Assembly: GCF_030409845.1 (NCBI RefSeq)
Contig: NZ_JAUFQQ010000005.1
Location: 992,001 to 1,056,000 of the forward strand
Source of the DNA: Flavobacterium branchiarum
GTDB taxonomy: Bacteria > Bacteroidota > Bacteroidia > Flavobacteriales > Flavobacteriaceae
Length of the DNA stretch: 64,000 nt
Direction: 5' to 3'
The translations under genes and the position numbers were made by a program. Under the pieces are notes generated by a model. It was not told the origin of the DNA, ran no database searches, and saw only the letters and a list, made by a program, of their open reading frames with translations. The stretch's first letter is position 1. Every line of letters starts with the position of its first letter. Positions 62,269-64,000 of the stretch are shown in pieces.

Positions 62269-63132
62269 ATGAGACAACTTAAAATCACCAAGCAGGTAAC
62301 CAATCGTGAGACTGCTTCATTAGACAAATATTTACAAGAAATTGGAAAAGTTGACCTAATTACCGCTGACGAAGAAGTAGAGTTAGCACAGAAGATTAAA
62401 GCCGGTGATCAAAGAGCATTAGAAAAATTAACAAAAGCCAACTTACGTTTCGTAGTATCGGTTGCAAAACAATATCAAAATCAAGGGTTAACACTTCCCG
62501 ATTTAATAAACGAAGGAAATTTAGGTTTGATCAAAGCAGCACAACGTTTTGATGAAACACGTGGTTTCAAATTTATATCATACGCAGTTTGGTGGATTCG
62601 TCAATCGATTCTTCAAGCTCTTGCTGAACAATCTCGTATCGTTCGTTTACCGTTAAATAAAATTGGTTCTATCAATAAAATCAACAAGATGTATGCATTA
62701 TTAGAGCAATCTAATGAGCGCCCACCATCTGCTGAAGAAATTGCAAAAGAACTAGACATGACAGTTAATGACGTAAAAGAGTCTATGAAAAACTCTGGTC
62801 GTCACTTATCAATGGATGCACCTCTTGTAGAAGGAGAAGATTCTAACCTTTACGATGTATTACGTTCAGGTGAGTCACCAAACCCAGACAGAGAGTTAAT
62901 TCACGAATCATTACGTACAGAAATCGAACGTTCTTTAGAAACATTAACTCCAAGAGAGGCAGATGTAGTTCGTTTATACTTTGGTCTTGGAGACCAACAC
63001 CCAATGACTCTAGAAGAAATTGGTGAAACTTTCGACTTAACTCGTGAGCGTGTACGTCAGATTAAAGAAAAAGCAATCCGTAGATTAAAACATACTTCAA
63101 GAAGTAAAATTCTTAAAACTTACTTAGGATAA
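62269..63132 (+). CDS. rpoD: primary sigma factor RpoD, second tandem copy
   Basis: 287 residues. It matches the Bacteroidota primary sigma factor (the TAnnTTTG/TTG-reading type) closely: [60 protein letters not shown] and [19 protein letters not shown]. No region 1.1, as usual here. As the copy with the canonical residues I take it to be the housekeeping one. It is followed by the duplicated terminator and then rpe. Confidence 0.95.
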   Translation: MRQLKITKQVTNRETASLDKYLQEIGKVDLITADEEVELAQKIKAGDQRALEKLTKANLRFVVSVAKQYQNQGLTLPDLINEGNLGLIKAAQRFDETRGFKFISYAVWWIRQSILQALAEQSRIVRLPLNKIGSINKINKMYALLEQSNERPPSAEEIAKELDMTVNDVKESMKNSGRHLSMDAPLVEGEDSNLYDVLRSGESPNPDRELIHESLRTEIERSLETLTPREADVVRLYFGLGDQHPMTLEEIGETFDLTRERVRQIKEKAIRRLKHTSRSKILKTYLG

Positions 63133-63251
63133 TAATATTTATTTTCAAATTTAAGGTTTCAAGTTGCTCCGAGTAACCTGAAACTTTAAACTTGAAATGT
63201 TTTTAACGCAAACAACAGTTTGATTGACTGTTCGTTTTTTGATTGATGATT

Positions 63252-63282
63252 GAAACTCCGGCTGATTACCGGAGTTTTATTT
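63252..63282 (+). terminator. terminator after rpoD
   Basis: Same AAACTCCGG/CCGGAGTTT hairpin and loop as at 62091-62121, here with a longer T run. Confidence 0.9.
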
Positions 63283-63312
63283 TTTTTAATACCTACTGAT
63301 TTTATTATATAA

Positions 63313-63432
63313 TTGGGCGTGCCCTTTCGTAAAACTACAGGTCGGGCTTTCGTACTCGCTTTTTTAAATAATTACACTCCGTTGCATCATTTTAAAAAGA
63401 GCTCAAACAAATACTCAATCCCTCACGCAAAA
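63313..63432 (+). repeat. interspersed structured element, Flavo-1-like
   Basis: About 120 bases starting TTGGGCGTGCCC, with GGTCGGGCTTTCGTACTCGC, then a GCTTTTTTAAA...TTTAAAAAGAGC hairpin and the ending CAATCCCTCACGC. I recognise this pattern as a repeat very common between genes in Flavobacterium. It may be the one described as the Flavo-1 RNA motif, but I am not sure of that name. Confidence 0.5.
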
Positions 63433-63506
63433 CACCTTCTATCGTCAAAAAATATTTTTCTTCATTAACTTAGTATAAAAGCATGTGAACTTTGCAGTTA
63501 AAATTC

Positions 63507-63514
63507 TACTTTTG
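63507..63514 (+). promoter_or_regulatory. -7 element of rpe
   Basis: TACTTTTG (TAnnTTTG), 23 bases before the rpe ATG. The -33 part is unclear. Confidence 0.5.
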
Positions 63515-63536
63515 CTAAAAACAACACTACTACACA

Positions 63537-64000
63537 ATGAAAAATACACTAATAGCACCATCAGTTCTTGCAGCCGATTTTGCAAACCTACAACGTGATA
63601 TCGAAATGATTAACAACAGTCAAGCCGACTGGTTTCATATTGATATTATGGATGGCGTTTTTGTTCCAAACATTTCTTTTGGAATGCCAGTTTTAGAAGC
63701 AATTAACAAACATGCTAAGAAAACCATCGATGTTCATTTAATGATTGTTGATCCTGATAGATATATCAAAACTTTTGCAGACCTAGGAGCAAATATACTA
63801 AGCGTGCATTATGAAGCTTGTACACATCTTCATAGAACCTTACAAGCTATAAAAGCAGAAGGTATGAAAGCTGGAGTAGCCATAAATCCACACACAAACA
63901 TTGACTTATTAGAAGATGTTATAAACGACATTGATTTAGTTTGCATCATGAGTGTAAATCCTGGTTTTGGCGGACAATCATTTATTGAAAACACCTACAC
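63537..64000 (+). CDS. rpe: ribulose-phosphate 3-epimerase, 5' part
   Basis: 154 codons visible, cut by the window end. The family length is about 217. Conserved blocks: LIAPSVLAADFANLQRDIEM, DWFHIDIMDGVFVPNISFG (metal-binding His and Asp), IDVHLMIVDPDRYI and MSVNPGFGGQSFIENTY, which hold the TIM-barrel active-site residues. It interconverts ribulose 5-phosphate and xylulose 5-phosphate in the pentose phosphate pathway. It has its own -7 element and is separated from rpoD by a terminator. Confidence 0.97.
   Translation, partial: MKNTLIAPSVLAADFANLQRDIEMINNSQADWFHIDIMDGVFVPNISFGMPVLEAINKHAKKTIDVHLMIVDPDRYIKTFADLGANILSVHYEACTHLHRTLQAIKAEGMKAGVAINPHTNIDLLEDVINDIDLVCIMSVNPGFGGQSFIENTY

Overview
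The window is AT-rich DNA from a member of the Flavobacteriaceae, almost certainly Flavobacterium or a very close genus. The evidence is a complete gldK-gldL-gldM-gldN gliding/type IX secretion cluster, promoters of the Bacteroidota type (TTG, about 20 bases, TAnnTTTG) with no useful Shine-Dalgarno sequences, short region-1.1-less primary sigma factors, exosortase F, DUF4249 and HYC_CC_PP proteins, and a tRNA gene without an encoded CCA. Most of the window is chromosomal housekeeping sequence. The accessory material sits in small islets.

Layout. 1-1.7 kb: Crp-type regulator, GlcG/HbpS-like protein and periplasmic transthyretin-like hydrolase, all on the minus strand. 2.1-4.2 kb: tRNA-Glu followed by a scarred islet bounded by a 92-bp direct repeat. 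It holds an AraC remnant, an IS3-family end and a possible toxin/immunity remnant. 4.2-9.6 kb: HPP-like membrane protein, outer membrane barrel protein, a double nucleotidyltransferase-like/HEPN-like protein and a divergent S24 repressor-like gene. 9.7-20.1 kb: ArnT-type glycosyltransferase, small membrane proteins, FemAB/GNAT-like protein, a divergent lipid kinase and App1-like phosphatase pair, tandem-repeat spacers, ABC-F ATPase, DUF983 and a DAO-family oxidoreductase. 20.2-29 kb: gldKLMN, a degenerate arginase-fold gene and topA. 29.1-34.8 kb: a glycerol regulon (glpR divergent from glpD-glpK-glpF and an outer membrane protein). 34.9-42.3 kb: miaB, an inverted-repeat-bounded GxxExxY cassette, a sigma-54 activator, lptE, a conserved hypothetical, secG and groES-groEL. 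42.5-46.3 kb: DedA and a probable copper-handling operon. 46.3-51 kb: beta-CASP metallo-hydrolase, ATP-cone/nuclease fusion, exosortase F with its partner, GAF-type methionine sulfoxide reductase and a TonB-C protein. 51.2-64 kb: rpsO, pnp, a four-gene TonB receptor/DUF4249 operon bracketed by near-identical terminators, two tandem primary sigma factor genes and the 5' part of rpe.

How the genes work together. GldK/L/M/N form the trans-envelope motor and ring of the type IX secretion system. GlpF/K/D import, phosphorylate and oxidise glycerol under the GlpR repressor. LptE, SecG and GroESL serve envelope biogenesis and folding. RpsO, Pnp, RpoD and Rpe form a core information/metabolism block.

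The most notable items are the tandem duplication of the primary sigma factor together with its flanks, the GxxExxY mini-cassette filling the whole miaB-regulator gap, the terminator-bracketed TonB/DUF4249 operon between pnp and rpoD, the two-module HEPN-like protein, and the active-site-degenerate arginase homologue beside gldK. I saw no CRISPR array, no intact prophage and no intact insertion sequence.
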